Translations under genes and position numbers: made by a program
The notes under the pieces: generated by a model
What the model saw: the letters and a program-made list of their open reading frames with translations, nothing else
Database searches by the model: none
What the model was told of the DNA's origin: nothing
Shown: positions 35,605 to 44,162 of the stretch, piece after piece
Layout: every line of letters begins with the position of its first letter
How positions within the stretch are numbered: the stretch's first letter is position 1
Assembly: GCF_947494015.1 (NCBI RefSeq)
Contig: NZ_CANLTL010000005.1
Span: 1-64,000, forward strand
Origin: an uncultured Cellulomonas sp.
GTDB lineage: Bacteria > Actinomycetota > Actinomycetes > Actinomycetales > Cellulomonadaceae
DNA: 64,000 nucleotides
Direction of reading: 5' to 3'

Positions 35605-36663
35605 TCACCCCGGTGAGGGGCTCGCGGCGGACCGGCGCGAGCGCGAACCCGGGGACGGCGGGACCGCCGTGCTGGACCGCACGACGAAGTCGGTGGCGAC
35701 CGTCTCGTGCTGCGGCTCGTCCGGCGCTCCGTCGTGGGCCAGCTGCTGCAGCAGCCGGGCCGCCGCGCGCGCTCCCTGCCGCTCGGGGAACTGCGCGACG
35801 GTCGTCAGTCCCACCACGTCGCCCAGCTCGTGGCCGTCGATGCCGACCACCGACAGGTCGTCCGGCACGCGCAGGCCCAGGTCCCGCGCCGCCAGGATGG
35901 TGCCCACCGCCATCTCGTCCGAGGCGGCGAAGACCGCCGTGGGCCGCTCCGGAGCGGCCAGCAGCGCCTTCGCGCGGGCGTAGGCGTCGTTGAGGGTGAA
36001 GTCCGAGGTGATCACCCACTCCGGGCGGACCACGAGACCGGCCTGGGCCATCGCGCGCTCGAACCCGCCCTGCCGGGTGCCCGTGAGCCCGAAGTCGCGG
36101 TGCGGGTCCTTGCCGGCGGTGAGGTGGGCGATGTGCCGGTGACCGAGGCCGGTCAGGTGTCCGGTGGCCAGGGCGCCCGCCGCCTCCTGGTCGATGCCGA
36201 CGGTGAGGGTCCCGGGCATCGCGCCGCCGACGCCGACGATCGGCCGGCCGATCGCCACCAGGCGCTCGCGCTCGCGCGTGGTCAGCTCGAGGGCGACGGG
36301 TACGACGGCGTCCAGCCGCTGGCGCAGCAGGTAGTCCTGGAGCACCTTCTCCTGGTGGTCGTGGCTGCCACCGGTCGTGTAGAGGGACAGGTCGTACCCC
36401 TGGTCCAGCAGCTCCTCGGAGATGCCGCGGACCACCTTGGCGAAGAACCACCGGTCGACGCCGGGCACGATGACGCCGATGTTGCGGCTGCGTCCGGACG
36501 CCAGCCCGGCGGCGTTCGCGGACGGCACGAATCCCAGCTCGGCGCTGGCGCGCAGGACGCGTTCGCGGGTCGCGGGCGAGACGGGGCCGCGCCCGCTCAG
36601 GGCGCGGGACGCGGTCGCCGTCGACACCTTCGCCAGTGCGGCGACGTCCCTGATGCTGGCCAT
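35605..36663 (-). CDS. LacI-family transcriptional regulator
   Basis: A 352-residue sugar-responsive repressor. The helix-turn-helix is MASIRDVAALAKVSTATASRALSGRGPVS at the N-terminus, with the hinge helix SANAAGLASGRSRNIGVIVP. The periplasmic-binding-protein-like core includes AVFAASDEMAVGTILAARDLGLRVPDDLSVVGIDG. The ATG at 36663 follows GGAGAGGAG. It is divergent from a sugar ABC transporter and two glucosidase genes, with two LacI-type operator palindromes in the 457-bp gap, so it very probably controls them. The effector is likely an alpha-glucoside; that is inference. Confidence 0.93.
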   Translation of the reverse strand: MASIRDVAALAKVSTATASRALSGRGPVSPATRERVLRASAELGFVPSANAAGLASGRSRNIGVIVPGVDRWFFAKVVRGISEELLDQGYDLSLYTTGGSHDHQEKVLQDYLLRQRLDAVVPVALELTTRERERLVAIGRPIVGVGGAMPGTLTVGIDQEAAGALATGHLTGLGHRHIAHLTAGKDPHRDFGLTGTRQGGFERAMAQAGLVVRPEWVITSDFTLNDAYARAKALLAAPERPTAVFAASDEMAVGTILAARDLGLRVPDDLSVVGIDGHELGDVVGLTTVAQFPERQGARAAARLLQQLAHDGAPDEPQHETVATDFVVRSSTAVPPSPGSRSRRSAASPSPG

Positions 36664-36836
36664 CCCCGCTCCTCTCCGTGCACCGTCACGTGCGGCCCGC
36701 TCCCGGCGCCGGCGCGCGGCGACCGGTTCGCCGCGCTCCGCCGTCCGGAGCCGGCGAAGGGTCTCATCCGCCACGACCCCGGCGCGGTGCGCGTCCCGGC
36801 GCCGGCACGGCCCCGCGGGTCCGGGGAGGCCGCGAA

Positions 36837-36850
36837 TGGAAACGCTTCCA
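36837..36850. promoter_or_regulatory. LacI-type operator 1
   Basis: TGGAAACGCTTCCA is a 14-bp near-perfect palindrome with the central CG step and TGGAA half-sites typical of LacI/CcpA-family operators. Confidence 0.7.
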
Positions 36851-36923
36851 CAACAACCGGTGGCGCCCGATCGGCTCCCGAGTGACGTCGAGAGGGTTCG
36901 ATGTGACTCTGGACACACGGTAC

Positions 36924-36937
36924 TGGAAACGTTTACA
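36924..36937. promoter_or_regulatory. LacI-type operator 2
   Basis: TGGAAACGTTTACA shares the left half-site and central ACGTT/ACGCT pattern with operator 1 at 36837. It overlaps a possible -10 box of the ABC transporter operon, suited to blocking RNA polymerase. Confidence 0.7.
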
Positions 36938-37120
36938 GTCGGCGAGTCCACCAACTGGTCCACCACGCGTTCACCGCCGAACGGGCCGCGACCCGCCTGT
37001 GGCCGTGGCGCGTGCCGACCCTGGTCCCACCACCGGGTCGGCACGGCTCGACCGGCCCGGCGCGCCGACGGACGCCGGCACACACGGTCCCGTGGGACCG
37101 TCGACGAAGGAGACGACGAC

Positions 37121-38407
37121 GTGCCTTCCCAGCCGCCCCTGGCCTCCCGGGAGCTGACCCGACGATCGTTCCTGCGCGGCCTGGGCGTCGCCGGGGCGGG
37201 GGCCGCGCTGGCGTCGTGCGCGCCGGCCTCCGCGGGGTCCGGCGCCACGGAGATCATCTTCTACCAGTCGAAGCCCGAGGTGATCGGCTACTTCGACGAC
37301 CTCATCGAGCAGTTCCACCAGACCCAGTCGCGCGTCCGCGTCCGCCACGACGCCACTTCCAACCTCGCGGGATCCTTCGTCCGGGAGTCCCCGCCGGACA
37401 TCGGACTGCTCAACTACAACTTCGAGGTCTCCCGGTACGTCGAGCGCGGCGTGCTCAGCGACCTCAGCGACATCCCGGCCGTCGAGCGGATCCGGGACGA
37501 CCTGCAGCCGCTCATCGACGTCACCGCGACGTACCCCGGCCGGACCAGCGTCATCCCGTACTCGCTCATGGCGGCGGCTGTGCTCTACAACCGGGAGATC
37601 TTCGACCAGCACGGCGTGCAGCCACCGACGACGTGGCAGGAGTTCCTCGCGCTGTGCGAGACGCTCGCCGCGGCCGGGGTGACCCCGATCTACAGCACCT
37701 TCCGCGACCCGTGGACCATCGCGCAGGGCCCGTTCGACTACTCCGTCGGCGGGATGGTCGACACCGCCGAGTTCTTCAGCCGGCTCAAGGAGGCCGGGGT
37801 CGACGTCGGCCTGGACCACTCCGTGTCCTTCCAGGAGGAGTTCCTCGAGCCGGTCGAGCGGATGCAGACCTTCCTGCAGTACTCCAACGAGGACGCGGCG
37901 AGCCGTGGCTACGGCGACGGCAACCTCGCGTTCGCGCGGGGAGAGGCCGCGATGTACCTGCAGGGCCCCTGGGCGCTGACCGAGATCGCCAAGTCCAACC
38001 CGGACCTGGACGTGGGGGCCTTCCCGCTGCCGATGAGCGACGACCCGGACGACCGGGAGGTGCGGGTCAACATCGACCTCGCCCTGTGGATCCCCGAGGC
38101 GTCCGGCAAGAAGGAGGCCGCCCGGGAGTTCCTGTCCTTCCTCATGCAGCCCGAGATCATCGACGCCTACAACGCCGCGGCGCTCGGGTTCGGCGTGACC
38201 ACGGACGCGGCTCCGGTCACGAACTCCACGCTGGCCGAGCTGCGCGAGTACTACGACCGCGGTGCGTTCTACCTCGGCGCCTCCCAGCTGGTCCCGCAGT
38301 CCATCCCGCTGCAGAACTACACCCAGTCCCTGGCGACCGGCGCCGAGCCGGAGCGGGTGCTGCGCACCCTGGACGCGGACTGGGCACGCCTGGCCTTCCG
38401 CGCCTGA
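37121..38407 (+). CDS. Sugar ABC transporter substrate-binding lipoprotein
   Basis: A 428-residue extracellular binding protein of the bacterial family 1 type (maltose/oligosaccharide group). The GTG at 37121 has GAAGGAGA 8 nt upstream. A twin-arginine signal with lipobox, LTRRSFLRGLGVAGAGAALASC, ends near residue 32, so it is exported folded by Tat and lipid-anchored at Cys. TEIIFYQSKPEVIGYFDDLIEQF opens the mature fold, and MYLQGPWALTEIAKSNPD is typical near residue 280. It is first in an operon with two permeases and two GH13 genes. The ligand is probably an alpha-glucoside. Confidence 0.93.
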   Translation: MPSQPPLASRELTRRSFLRGLGVAGAGAALASCAPASAGSGATEIIFYQSKPEVIGYFDDLIEQFHQTQSRVRVRHDATSNLAGSFVRESPPDIGLLNYNFEVSRYVERGVLSDLSDIPAVERIRDDLQPLIDVTATYPGRTSVIPYSLMAAAVLYNREIFDQHGVQPPTTWQEFLALCETLAAAGVTPIYSTFRDPWTIAQGPFDYSVGGMVDTAEFFSRLKEAGVDVGLDHSVSFQEEFLEPVERMQTFLQYSNEDAASRGYGDGNLAFARGEAAMYLQGPWALTEIAKSNPDLDVGAFPLPMSDDPDDREVRVNIDLALWIPEASGKKEAAREFLSFLMQPEIIDAYNAAALGFGVTTDAAPVTNSTLAELREYYDRGAFYLGASQLVPQSIPLQNYTQSLATGAEPERVLRTLDADWARLAFRA

Positions 38408-38445
38408 CCGCCGTCCGAACCGCCCCACCACCGAAAGAGCCGTCC

Positions 38446-39372
38446 ATGGCCACCACCGCAGCGGCCCCGCCGCAGACCCGCGACACCGCCGCACCGCGGC
38501 GGCCGGGCGCCACCCGTCGGCCCGTCCACCGGACCTTCTACCTGTTCCTCGTACCCTCGCTCGTGCTGTTCACGCTGGCGATCACGCTGCCGGCGATCAT
38601 GGGCGTCACGCTGAGCTTCACCGACTCGGTCGGCTTCGGGGAGTTCGACTTCGTGGGGCTGACGAACTACGTCGCCATGGTCTCCGACCCGGCCATCCTC
38701 AGCTCGTACGGCTTCACGATCGGCTTCGCGCTGGTCACCGTCCTGGTGGTCAACCTGGTCGCGTTCCTGCTCGCCGTGCTGCTGACGTCGAAGATCCGCG
38801 CGAAGGTCGCCCTGCGGGCCGTGTTCGTCCTGCCCATGGTGATCTCCGGGATCATCATCGCCTACGTCTTCGGCTTCCTGTTCTCCAACACGCTGCCCCG
38901 GTTCGGGCAGGCGATCGGGTTCGAGCCGCTCGCCTCCAGCCTGCTGGCGAACGAGGACCTGGCCTGGCTCACCATCGTGTTCGTCACGGCGTGGCAGGCG
39001 ATCCCGTCGGCCCTGCTCATCTACATCGCCGGGATCCTGTCGATCCCCGGCGAGGTCTACGAGGCCGCCTCCATGGACGGGGCCTCGGCCCGACGTCGAC
39101 TGGTGTCGATCACGCTGCCGCTGGTCGCCGGGTACGTGGTGATCAACCTGGTGATCGGGTTCAAGAACTTCCTCAACGCCTACGACATCATCGTCGGCCT
39201 GACCAACGGCGGCCCCGGCACCGCGACCCGGAGCGTGGCGATGACGATCTTCTCCGGCTTCACCGGCGGTGACTACGCCTACCAGATGGCCAACGCGACC
39301 ATCTTCTTCCTGATCGCGGTCGTGCTGGCCGGGATCCAGCTGCGCGCCACGCGCGGAAGGAGCGGGATCTGA
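38446..39372 (+). CDS. Sugar ABC transporter permease (MalF type)
   Basis: A 308-residue inner-membrane permease with about six hydrophobic segments; the first is YLFLVPSLVLFTLAITLPAIMG after a 30-residue cytoplasmic tail. The EAA loop that contacts the ATPase is YEAASMDGASARRRLVSITLPL (near residue 205). GAAAGAGC-like GAAAGAGC lies 7 nt before the ATG. Its stop overlaps the start of the second permease (TGATG). The partner ATPase is not encoded here. Confidence 0.93.
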   Translation: MATTAAAPPQTRDTAAPRRPGATRRPVHRTFYLFLVPSLVLFTLAITLPAIMGVTLSFTDSVGFGEFDFVGLTNYVAMVSDPAILSSYGFTIGFALVTVLVVNLVAFLLAVLLTSKIRAKVALRAVFVLPMVISGIIIAYVFGFLFSNTLPRFGQAIGFEPLASSLLANEDLAWLTIVFVTAWQAIPSALLIYIAGILSIPGEVYEAASMDGASARRRLVSITLPLVAGYVVINLVIGFKNFLNAYDIIVGLTNGGPGTATRSVAMTIFSGFTGGDYAYQMANATIFFLIAVVLAGIQLRATRGRSGI

Positions 39373-40271
39373 TGACCGCCACGACGCTCACGACCACGGC
39401 CGCCGGGCAGGTCCCGACCCGTCGCCGGCGCCGGTTCACCGGGCGGGGCGGTGACGAGCACCCGAACCGGCCCGGCACCGTCGTGCTGCTGGTGTGCTCG
39501 CTCGCGGTCTTCCTACCGCTCTACGCGACCGTCAGCATGGCGTTCAAGACCACCCAGCAGTCGGTGAACAGCCGGGTGTTCGAGCTGCCCTCGCCGCTGA
39601 GCGTGGAGGGGTTCGTCGAGGCGTGGGACCTGACCGACTTCCCGCGCGGGTTCGCCATCTCGGTGTTCGTCACCGTGGTCACGGTGGTCGGCACGGTGGT
39701 GCTGGCCGCGTTCGCCGCGTACGCCATCGCCCGCAACTGGGACCGGCGGTTCTTCCGCTGGTCCTTCTTCTACCTGCTCGCGGCCATGTTCCTGCCGTTC
39801 CCGGTGCTGGCGCTGTCCCAGGTGAAGCTGACCGGGATGGTCGGGCTGGCCAACCCGGTGGGCGTGGCGGTCCTGCACGTGATGTTCCAGCTGTCGTTCA
39901 GCGTGCTGCTCTTCACCGCGTTCATCCGCGGGCTGCCCGAGGAGCTGGAGGAGAGCGCCAAGCTCGAGGGGGCGTCCACCTGGACCACGTTCCGGCGGAT
40001 CGTGTTCCCGATGATGGCGCCGATGAGCGCGACGGTGGCGATCTTCGCCTTCCTCGCCTCGTGGAACGACTTCATGATGCCCTCGCTCATCATCGCCGAC
40101 TCCACGCAGCAGACCCTGCCCGTGCTGCAGAGCGTGTTCCAGACGCAGTTCAGCAGCAACTACAACGTCGCGTTCGCGTCGTACCTCATGGCCATGGCGC
40201 CGGCGATCCTGGTCTACCTCTTCACGCAGCGATGGGTGATGTCCGGCGTCACCCAGGGCGCGATCAAGTAG
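39372..40271 (+). CDS. Sugar ABC transporter permease (MalG type)
   Basis: A 299-residue permease with six hydrophobic segments, the second half of the heterodimeric channel. The EAA loop is ELEESAKLEGASTWTTFRRIVFP (near residue 195), then FLASWNDFMMPSLI. It overlaps the MalF-like gene upstream (TGATG) and the glucosidase gene downstream (TAGTG), so uptake and hydrolysis are translationally coupled. Confidence 0.93.
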   Translation: MTATTLTTTAAGQVPTRRRRRFTGRGGDEHPNRPGTVVLLVCSLAVFLPLYATVSMAFKTTQQSVNSRVFELPSPLSVEGFVEAWDLTDFPRGFAISVFVTVVTVVGTVVLAAFAAYAIARNWDRRFFRWSFFYLLAAMFLPFPVLALSQVKLTGMVGLANPVGVAVLHVMFQLSFSVLLFTAFIRGLPEELEESAKLEGASTWTTFRRIVFPMMAPMSATVAIFAFLASWNDFMMPSLIIADSTQQTLPVLQSVFQTQFSSNYNVAFASYLMAMAPAILVYLFTQRWVMSGVTQGAIK

Positions 40272-41980
40272 TGGCGCCGCGTGGCCGGGGCGAGGGTGCC
40301 CCGTGGTGGCGCGACGCGGTGATCTACCAGGTCTACCCCAAGTCGTTCGCCGACTCCGACGGGGACGGCGTCGGCGACCTGCCCGGCATCACCTCCCGGC
40401 TGGACCACCTGGCCTGGCTCGGCGTCGACGCCGTCTGGCTGTCGCCGTTCTACCCGTCCCCGCAGGCCGACGGCGGCTACGACGTGTCGGACTACTGCGA
40501 CGTCGACCCGCTGCTGGGCACGCTCGCGGACGTCGACGCCCTGCTCGCCAGGGCGCACGGGCTCGGTCTGCGGGTGATCGTCGACGTCGTCCCCAACCAC
40601 ACCAGCGACGAGCACCCCTGGTTCCGGGCGGCGCTGGCGGCCCCGGCCGGCAGCCCCGAACGGGACCTGTACGTGCTGCGCCGCGGGACCGGCACGCACG
40701 CCGGCTCCCCGCCCAACAACTGGCAGTCGATCTTCGGTGGCCCGGCGTGGAGCCCGGTCGACGCGGTCACCGGCGACCCCGCGGACGCCGGGCAGTGGTA
40801 CCTGCACACGTTCGACCGGCGCCAGCCCGACCTGAACTGGGACAGTCCCGTGGTGCGGGACCGGTTCGAGGGGGTGCTGCGGTTCTGGCTGGACCGGGGC
40901 GTCGACGGGTTCCGGGTCGACGTGGCGCACGGCCTGGTGAAGGCCGAGGGCCTGCCCGACTGGGACGGCGGACCGGCCGCCATGGTCATGGGCGGTGGCG
41001 AGCACGCGCCCGGCTCGCCGGTCGTGGACCTCGGGCCGATGTTCGACCAGGAGGGCGTCCACGACATCTACCGGGCGTGGAACCGCCTGCTGGCCGGGTA
41101 CCCCGGTGACCGGGCGATGGTGGGGGAGGCGTGCGTGGAGCCCGCCGAGCGCGCCGCGCGGTACGTGCGCCCGGACGAGATGCAGCAGGCGTTCAACTTC
41201 CCGTACCTGCAGTGCCGTTGGGACGCCGACGCGCTGCGCGAGGTCATCAGCGTCTCGCGCGAGGCGGACGGCGCGGTCGGCGCGCCCACCACGTGGGTGC
41301 TGTCCAACCACGACGTCGTCCGGCACGCCTCGATGCTGGGGCTGGCGGACACCGGCCGGTCGCCGAACGGCATCGGGGCCGACGACCCGCAGCCGGACGC
41401 CGCCCTCGGGCTGCGCCGGGCCCGCGCCGCCGCCCTGCTCACCCTCGCGCTGCCCGGGTCGGCGTACCTGTACCAGGGCGAGGAGCTCGGGCTCCCCGAG
41501 CACACCACGCTGCCCGACGAGGTGCGCCAGGACCCGATCTGGTTCCGCTCCGGCGGCACCCAGCGGGGTCGCGACGGGTGCCGGGTGCCGCTGCCGTGGC
41601 AGGCGGGCCGCCCCGGCCTCGGGTTCGGCCCGACCGGACGCACCTGGCTGCCGCAGCCGGCCGACTGGTCCGCGCTGGCGGTCGACGTCCAACGCGACGA
41701 CCCGACGTCGACGCTGCACCTGTACCGCGACGCGCTGCGGCTGCGCGCCGAGCTCGGCCTCGGCTCGGGCGACCTGCGCTGGACCGCCCTGGACGGGGTC
41801 GACCACGCCCAGGTGCTGGCCCTGTGCGTCGGCGCCGTGCTCGTGGTGGTGAACTTCGGCGACGAGCCGGTCACCGTGCCCGCGCACGGGGCGACGCTGC
41901 TGCGCAGCGACGTGCCGGCCGCCGGCGCGGACCCCCGTGTGCTAGGACGAGACACCGCGGCGTGGGTGAGCGTCGGGTGA
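40271..41980 (+). CDS. GH13 alpha-glucosidase, first of two
   Basis: A 569-residue intracellular GH13 hydrolase, probably acting on imported alpha-glucosides. The GTG overlaps the permease stop (TAGTG). Motifs are WWRDAVIYQVYPKSFADSDGDGVGDL at the N-terminus, DVVPNHTSDEHPWF (region I), GVDGFRVDVAHGL (nucleophile), AMVGEACVEPAE (acid/base Glu) and TWVLSNHDVVRHAS (region IV). DLNW in region V-like context (RRQPDLNWDSP) places it near oligo-1,6-glucosidase and alpha-glucosidase subfamilies. Exact bond specificity cannot be read from the sequence. Confidence 0.9.
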   Translation: MAPRGRGEGAPWWRDAVIYQVYPKSFADSDGDGVGDLPGITSRLDHLAWLGVDAVWLSPFYPSPQADGGYDVSDYCDVDPLLGTLADVDALLARAHGLGLRVIVDVVPNHTSDEHPWFRAALAAPAGSPERDLYVLRRGTGTHAGSPPNNWQSIFGGPAWSPVDAVTGDPADAGQWYLHTFDRRQPDLNWDSPVVRDRFEGVLRFWLDRGVDGFRVDVAHGLVKAEGLPDWDGGPAAMVMGGGEHAPGSPVVDLGPMFDQEGVHDIYRAWNRLLAGYPGDRAMVGEACVEPAERAARYVRPDEMQQAFNFPYLQCRWDADALREVISVSREADGAVGAPTTWVLSNHDVVRHASMLGLADTGRSPNGIGADDPQPDAALGLRRARAAALLTLALPGSAYLYQGEELGLPEHTTLPDEVRQDPIWFRSGGTQRGRDGCRVPLPWQAGRPGLGFGPTGRTWLPQPADWSALAVDVQRDDPTSTLHLYRDALRLRAELGLGSGDLRWTALDGVDHAQVLALCVGAVLVVVNFGDEPVTVPAHGATLLRSDVPAAGADPRVLGRDTAAWVSVG

Positions 41981-42095
41981 CGGCCGACGCCGTCCCCGGC
42001 CGCCCGCTTCACACGCCCGCCTCGCCCGCCCGCCTCACCCGCCCCGAGCGCCCCGCAGCCGCCCCCGAGCCCGCCCGACCCGAGGAGCACCCCGC

Positions 42096-43856
42096 ATGGA
42101 CGAGCTGTCCACCGCCGCCGAGCACGACGCCGCCCACGCGGGCCTGTGGCCCGACGGCCCGCCGTGGTGGACGAGCGCCGTCGTGTACCAGGTCTACCCG
42201 CGCAGCTTCGCCGACTCCGACGGCGACGGCATGGGCGACCTCGGCGGCATCACCGCGCACCTGGACCACCTGCAGCACCTCGGCGTGGACGTGGTCTGGC
42301 TGTCGCCGGTGTACCGGTCCCCGCAGGACGACAACGGCTACGACATCAGCGACTACCGCGACATCGACCCCACCTTCGGGACGCTGGCGGACTTCGACAC
42401 GCTGCTGGCGCAGGTCCACGCCCGCGGCATGAAGCTCGTCATGGACCTCGTCGTCAACCACACCTCGGACGAGCACCCGTGGTTCGTGGAGAGCCGCAGC
42501 TCGACCGACAACCCCAAGCGCGACTGGTACTGGTGGCGGCCGCCGCGCGCCGGCATGGAGCCCGGCGCCCCCGGCGCCGAGCCGAACAACTGGGGCTCGG
42601 CGTTCTCCGGTCCCGCCTGGGACCTCGACGAGACGACCGGTGAGTACTACCTGCACCTGTTCTCGCGCAAGCAGCCCGACCTCAACTGGGAGAACCCCGA
42701 GGTCCGCGCGGCCGTGCACGAGATGATGCGGTGGTGGCTGGACCGCGGGGTCGACGGCTTCCGGATGGACGTCATCAACTTCATCTCCAAGGACCCCGCC
42801 CTGCCCGACGGCGTCGTCCCGGACGGCAAGGTGCACGGCGACGGCCACCCGCACTTCGGCTACGGCCCCCGCCTGCACGAGTTCCTGGCCGAGATGCACC
42901 GCGAGGTGGTCGCCGGACGACCCGAGCGGCTGCTCACCGTCGGGGAGATGCCCGGCGCGACCGTGGAGCAGGCCCGCAAGTTCACCGACCCCGCGCGCGC
43001 CGAGGTCGACATGGTGTTCACCTTCGAGCACGTGGGCCTGGACCACGGGGCCTCCAAGTGGGACGTGCGCCCGCTGCGGCTGACCGACCTCAAGGCGTCC
43101 TTCGGCCGGTGGCAGGCCGGTCTGGCCGACGTCGGCTGGAACAGCCTGTACTGGAACAACCACGACCAGCCGCGCGTGGTGTCCCGGTTCGGCGACGACG
43201 GCGAGCACCGGCGGGACTCCGCCACCGCGCTGGCGACGCTGCTGCACCTGCACCGGGGGACCCCGTACGTCTACCAGGGCGAGGAGCTCGGCATGACGAA
43301 CGCCGGCTTCACCCGCATCGACCAGTACCGGGACATCGAGTCGGTGAACTACCACGCCGAGGCGCTGCGGTACGGGTGGGCGACCGAGGAGGAGGTGCTC
43401 GCGTCGCTGTCGGCGATGAGCCGCGACAACGCCCGCACTCCCGTCCAGTGGGACGCCGGCCGGCACGCCGGGTTCACCACCGGGGAGCCGTGGATCGCGG
43501 TGAACCCCCACCACACCGAGATCAACGCCGCCGCCCAGGCGGACGACCCGACGTCGGTCCTGGCCCACTACCGCCGCCTCATCACCCTGCGGCACGAGGA
43601 GCCGGCGGTCGCCCTGGGGGACTTCACCATGCTGCTGCCCGACCACGAGCAGGTGTACGCCTTCACCCGGGCGCTCGCCGGGACGTCGCTGCTCGTCCTG
43701 GTCAACGTCTCCGGCGAGGAGCAGGCCGTCGACCTGCCGGCGCCCGACGCGTGGTCGGACGCCGAGCTGTTGCTCGGCAACCTGCGCAGCGAGGCGTCGG
43801 CGGCCGACCCGCTGCGGCCGTGGGAGGCCCGCGTCCACCGCCGCACCACCGCCTGA
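42096..43856 (+). CDS. GH13 oligo-1,6-glucosidase/alpha-glucosidase, second of two
   Basis: A 586-residue GH13_31-like glucosidase. It shows WWTSAVVYQVYPRSFADSDGDGMGDL, DLVVNHTSDEHPWF, RKQPDLNWENPEVR, GVDGFRMDVINFISKDPALPDG (nucleophile), TVGEMPGATVEQA (acid/base) and YWNNHDQPRVVSRFGDD. In this subfamily Val after the region II-type His motif (VVNHTS) is associated with alpha-1,6 activity, so isomaltose-type linkages are plausible. It lies 115 bp after the first glucosidase gene with GAGGAGC upstream of the ATG. The low identity between the two suggests complementary rather than duplicate specificity. Confidence 0.9.
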   Translation: MDELSTAAEHDAAHAGLWPDGPPWWTSAVVYQVYPRSFADSDGDGMGDLGGITAHLDHLQHLGVDVVWLSPVYRSPQDDNGYDISDYRDIDPTFGTLADFDTLLAQVHARGMKLVMDLVVNHTSDEHPWFVESRSSTDNPKRDWYWWRPPRAGMEPGAPGAEPNNWGSAFSGPAWDLDETTGEYYLHLFSRKQPDLNWENPEVRAAVHEMMRWWLDRGVDGFRMDVINFISKDPALPDGVVPDGKVHGDGHPHFGYGPRLHEFLAEMHREVVAGRPERLLTVGEMPGATVEQARKFTDPARAEVDMVFTFEHVGLDHGASKWDVRPLRLTDLKASFGRWQAGLADVGWNSLYWNNHDQPRVVSRFGDDGEHRRDSATALATLLHLHRGTPYVYQGEELGMTNAGFTRIDQYRDIESVNYHAEALRYGWATEEEVLASLSAMSRDNARTPVQWDAGRHAGFTTGEPWIAVNPHHTEINAAAQADDPTSVLAHYRRLITLRHEEPAVALGDFTMLLPDHEQVYAFTRALAGTSLLVLVNVSGEEQAVDLPAPDAWSDAELLLGNLRSEASAADPLRPWEARVHRRTTA

Positions 43857-43941
43857 CGGCCGGCGCGGCGGTCGGCGCACTGCGCCCCCGTGTCCACGGA
43901 CCGGGCCCGTGAACCACGATGCGAGACGCGACGGACCCGGG

Positions 43942-43978
43942 GTGACACCTGCCCGGAACGCGGCGTACTGTTCCGGGT
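43942..43978 (+). promoter_or_regulatory. Promoter of the ilvB leader
   Basis: GTGACA (43942-43947) and TACTGT (43966-43971) are separated by 18 bp. The expected transcription start, 7-8 nt beyond the -10 box, coincides with the GTG of the leader peptide at 43979, so the leader peptide would be translated from a leaderless mRNA. The stretch 43857-43941 before it holds nothing I recognise. Confidence 0.6.
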
Positions 43979-44020
43979 GTGCAGACGACCGTCGTAGTAC
44001 TTCCCGAGCGCGCAGGCTAG
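43979..44020 (+). CDS. Val/Leu-rich leader peptide of the ilvB operon
   Basis: A 13-codon frame, GTG start then [12 protein letters not shown] and TAG. It has three consecutive Val codons and a Leu codon (43991-44002), the end products of the pathway. It starts at the predicted transcription start and is followed by a hairpin and an intrinsic terminator before ilvB. This is the classical layout of ribosome-mediated attenuation, and similar leaders are known before ilvB in other actinobacteria. Confidence 0.72.
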   Translation: MQTTVVVLPERAG

Positions 44021-44091
44021 AGGCCCCTCGCACGGTCCGTCTGCGCGCTTCCCCTCGACTGGCTCGCTCCCGGGCCCCGAGGGGTTTTTTT
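44007..44091 (+). terminator. Attenuator of the ilvB operon
   Basis: A terminator hairpin (CCCCTCG at 44051-44057, CGAGGGG at 44078-44084) runs into seven Ts (44085-44091), 72 nt before ilvB. Just before it a 9-bp stem forms between AGCGCGCAG (44007-44015, the last leader codons) and CTGCGCGCT (44041-44049). A second copy of CCCCTCG at 44024-44030 could compete for the same terminator arm. A ribosome stalled on the Val codons would reach into the first stem, so folding should respond to Val/Leu-tRNA charging. The exact switch was not folded by computation. Confidence 0.72.
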
Positions 44092-44162
44092 GTGCCACCG
44101 CCCCGGTGGGCGCGAGATCACCGGGCACCCGAGCAGTACCGCACGAGAGCCAGGAGAGACCG

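Larger units (their letters stand above)
36664..37120. promoter_or_regulatory. Divergent control region between lacI and the sugar ABC operon
   Basis: This 457-bp gap holds two LacI-type operators (36837-36850 and 36924-36937). Centre-to-centre distance is 87 bp, close to a whole number of helical turns, which would allow looping. The operon-proximal operator overlaps a weak TACTGG -10-like box (36921-36926). The operon mRNA would then have a 5' untranslated region of about 190 nt ending with GAAGGAGA at 37106-37113. No riboswitch is recognised. Short open frames in the region look non-coding. Confidence 0.6.
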
